Part shown: positions 62,270 through 64,000 of the stretch, piece by piece
Layout: each line of letters starts with the position of its first letter
Position numbering within the stretch: the first letter of the stretch is position 1
Source: Pseudomonadota bacterium
GTDB taxonomy: Bacteria > Pseudomonadota > Alphaproteobacteria > Rhizobiales > Beijerinckiaceae
Assembly: GCA_021781815.1 (NCBI GenBank)
Contig: JAJXWB010000013.1
Location: 1 to 64,000 of the forward strand
DNA length: 64,000 nucleotides
Direction: 5' to 3'
The notes under the pieces: generated by a model
Told to the model about the DNA's origin: nothing
What the model saw: the letters and a program-made list of their open reading frames with translations, nothing else
Databases searched by the model: none
Position numbers and translations under genes: made by a program

Positions 62270-63784
62270 ATGTGGCGTCTCATCATATTCCTGGGTTTCC
62301 TCGCTGCGCTCGCGTTCGGTCTGGCCTGGCTCATCGACCGGCCGGGCGAAATTTCGATTGTCTGGCTCGACCATCGCATCGACACCTCGGTGCTCGTCGC
62401 GATTGCGCTCGTGCTCGTCGCCGCGGTCGCGCTCAGCATCCTCTGGAGCCTGCTGCGGCTCATCTTCCGCGCGCCGTCGATTTTCAATTATGCGCGCGCC
62501 ACGCGCCGCCGTCGCAAGGGGTATGAGGCGCTGACGCGCGGCATGGTGGCGGCGGGGGCCGGCGACGCGCGCGCCGCGCGTAAAGCTGCAGCCGATGTCG
62601 CGCGCCACATGCCGAACGAGCCGCTCGGCCTGCTCCTGCAGGCGCAGGTGGCCCAACTCGCCGGCGACCGGGCCGGCGCGGAAGCTGCGTTCGCCGGCAT
62701 GGCGAAGCGCGACGAGACGCGGCTGCTGGGCTTGCGCGGCCTCCATATCGAGGCGCAGCGGCGCGGCGATGCGGAGGCCGCGCATCAGTTTGCGAAGGAG
62801 GCCCATCGCGCCGCCGCCCTGCCCTGGGCCGGCGAGGCGCTTGTCAGCCATCACGCCGCGCATGCCGACTGGTCCGGCGCGCTCGCGACCGTCGAGGCCA
62901 ACGCCCGCGCCAGGACAATCGATTTCAAGACGGCGCAGCGGCATCGCGCCGTGCTGGAAACGGCGATCGCGCAGGAGAGCGAACTCGTCGATCCGGAGCG
63001 CGCCCTGCGCCTGGCGCAGCAGGCGGTCAAGCGCGCGCCGGACCTCACGCCTGCGGTAGCGCTCGCGGCGCGCCTGCTGACGCGTCGCGGCTCGTTGCGC
63101 GCGGCCTCGAAAATGGTCGAGCGCGCCTTCGCCGCCGCGCCGCATCCCGATCTTGCCGCCGCCTATCTCGACGTGCGGCCCGGCGATTCGAACGCAGACC
63201 GTCTTTTGCGCGCGAAAACGCTGGCGAAGCTGGCGCCGGAGCATCCGGAGAGCCGACTCATGCTGGCGCGCGCCGCTCTGGCCGTCCGCGATTTCCCCAC
63301 CGCCCGCGACGCGATCGCGCCTCTGATCGCCGGGAGCGCGCGCCCGACCGCGCGCGCATGCCTGTTGATGGCGGAGATCGAGGAAGCTGAAAACGGCGAG
63401 ACCGGGCTTGTGCGCGAATGGCTCGCGCGCGGCTCGCGCGCGCCGCGCGACGCCGCCTGGACCGCAGACGGAATAGTGTCGTCGCGCTGGGCGCCCGTCT
63501 CGCCCGTGACCGGCAAGCTCGATGCTTTCCGCTGGACGACACAGATGGAGCAGGCAGGCCTCGCGCCGCCGGAACCGATGCTGGCGCCGATCGCGCCGAG
63601 TGCGCCGGCCGAGCCCCCCGCGACGCCGGCCCCGGTTGAACCGCCAGCAATCGAAGTCGTCGCGCTGCCCGCCGCCCCGCAGTCCGCGCCAGCGCCGGCG
63701 CGGCCGGTCGTGTTCCCCCTTCCGACCCCGCCGGACGACCCCGGCCCGGAAATCGAGGCCGCGACCCACGGGCGTGCGTTCTGA
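62270..63784 (+). CDS. hemY: Heme biosynthesis protein HemY (TPR-containing)
   Basis: 'MWRLIIFLGFLAALAFGLAWLIDRPGEISIVWLDHRIDTSV', 'RRRKGYEALTRGMVAAGAGDARAARKAA'. Confidence 0.9.
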   Translation: MWRLIIFLGFLAALAFGLAWLIDRPGEISIVWLDHRIDTSVLVAIALVLVAAVALSILWSLLRLIFRAPSIFNYARATRRRRKGYEALTRGMVAAGAGDARAARKAAADVARHMPNEPLGLLLQAQVAQLAGDRAGAEAAFAGMAKRDETRLLGLRGLHIEAQRRGDAEAAHQFAKEAHRAAALPWAGEALVSHHAAHADWSGALATVEANARARTIDFKTAQRHRAVLETAIAQESELVDPERALRLAQQAVKRAPDLTPAVALAARLLTRRGSLRAASKMVERAFAAAPHPDLAAAYLDVRPGDSNADRLLRAKTLAKLAPEHPESRLMLARAALAVRDFPTARDAIAPLIAGSARPTARACLLMAEIEEAENGETGLVREWLARGSRAPRDAAWTADGIVSSRWAPVSPVTGKLDAFRWTTQMEQAGLAPPEPMLAPIAPSAPAEPPATPAPVEPPAIEVVALPAAPQSAPAPARPVVFPLPTPPDDPGPEIEAATHGRAF

Positions 63785-63863
63785 TCCGACCGCCCGCCTT
63801 GTCAAACGACGCCGGCGTCGATATGAGGATCGCGCTCGCGTGGACGCCCGGTCCACAGCAGTC

Positions 63864-63939
63864 GCCGCAATAGCTCAGCTGGTAGAGCACCTCATTCGTA
63901 ATGAGGGGGTCGGGGGTTCGAATCCCTCTTGCGGCACCA
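63864..63939 (+). tRNA. tRNA-Thr (anticodon CGU)
   Basis: gccgcaatagctcagctggtagagcacctcattcgtaatgagggggtcgggggttcgaatccctcttgcggcacca; acceptor GCCGCAA/TTGCGGC, anticodon stem CCTCA/TGAGG with loop TTCGTAA, T-arm GGTTCGAATCC, encoded CCA. Confidence 0.95.
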
Positions 63940-64000
63940 GTCCTTGGGTTGTCCGGTCCAGACACATCGCGGACGGAATGTACCTAAGACATATGCTACA

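Noticed and set aside
63258-63965. 235-aa - strand ORF beginning MSGPDNPRTGAARGIRTPDPLITNEVLYQLSYCG
   Set aside because: 'GIRTPDPLITNEVLYQLSYCG' is the well-known spurious translation of the antisense strand of a tRNA gene (here tRNA-Thr); the rest is antisense to hemY.
63940-64000. Genomic island attachment site 3' of tRNA-Thr
   Set aside because: tRNA-Thr 3' ends are common integration sites, but only 61 bp remain in the window and no repeat of the tRNA 3' end or integrase can be seen.

Overview
GC-rich alphaproteobacterial chromosomal window, most likely Rhizobiales/Hyphomicrobiales judging from gene content and order. It is almost entirely core housekeeping DNA: acs, ackA, gloB, htpX, rsmB, leuC/leuD/leuB, mtaB, dapF, queD/queE, purH, rplS-trmD-rimM-rpsP-ffh, hisC, a SUV3-like helicase, ftsY-yciB, ccmABCD, acnA, asd, a beta-carbonic anhydrase, a Mic60/mitofilin-like gene, hemY and a tRNA-Thr(CGU). 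No prophage, intact IS element, CRISPR array or classical defence island was recognised. The most interesting signals are non-coding or vestigial: (1) 11 GANTC (CcrM-type) sites packed into 245 bp upstream of the SUV3-like helicase; (2) a 22-codon Thr-rich leader-peptide-like ORF with a good Shine-Dalgarno and mutually exclusive hairpins upstream of asd, resembling a thrL-type attenuator; (3) a probable ~12 kb inversion, leuC through purH, relative to the canonical gene order; (4) a small low-GC island between acnA and leuB, with REP-like double hairpins around a DUF559 endonuclease gene broken by an in-frame TGA and an unknown ORF; (5) an Eco57I-like restriction-modification remnant abutting queD; (6) elaborate nested palindromic intergenic repeats. 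All family calls come from reading the translations; no database search was run.
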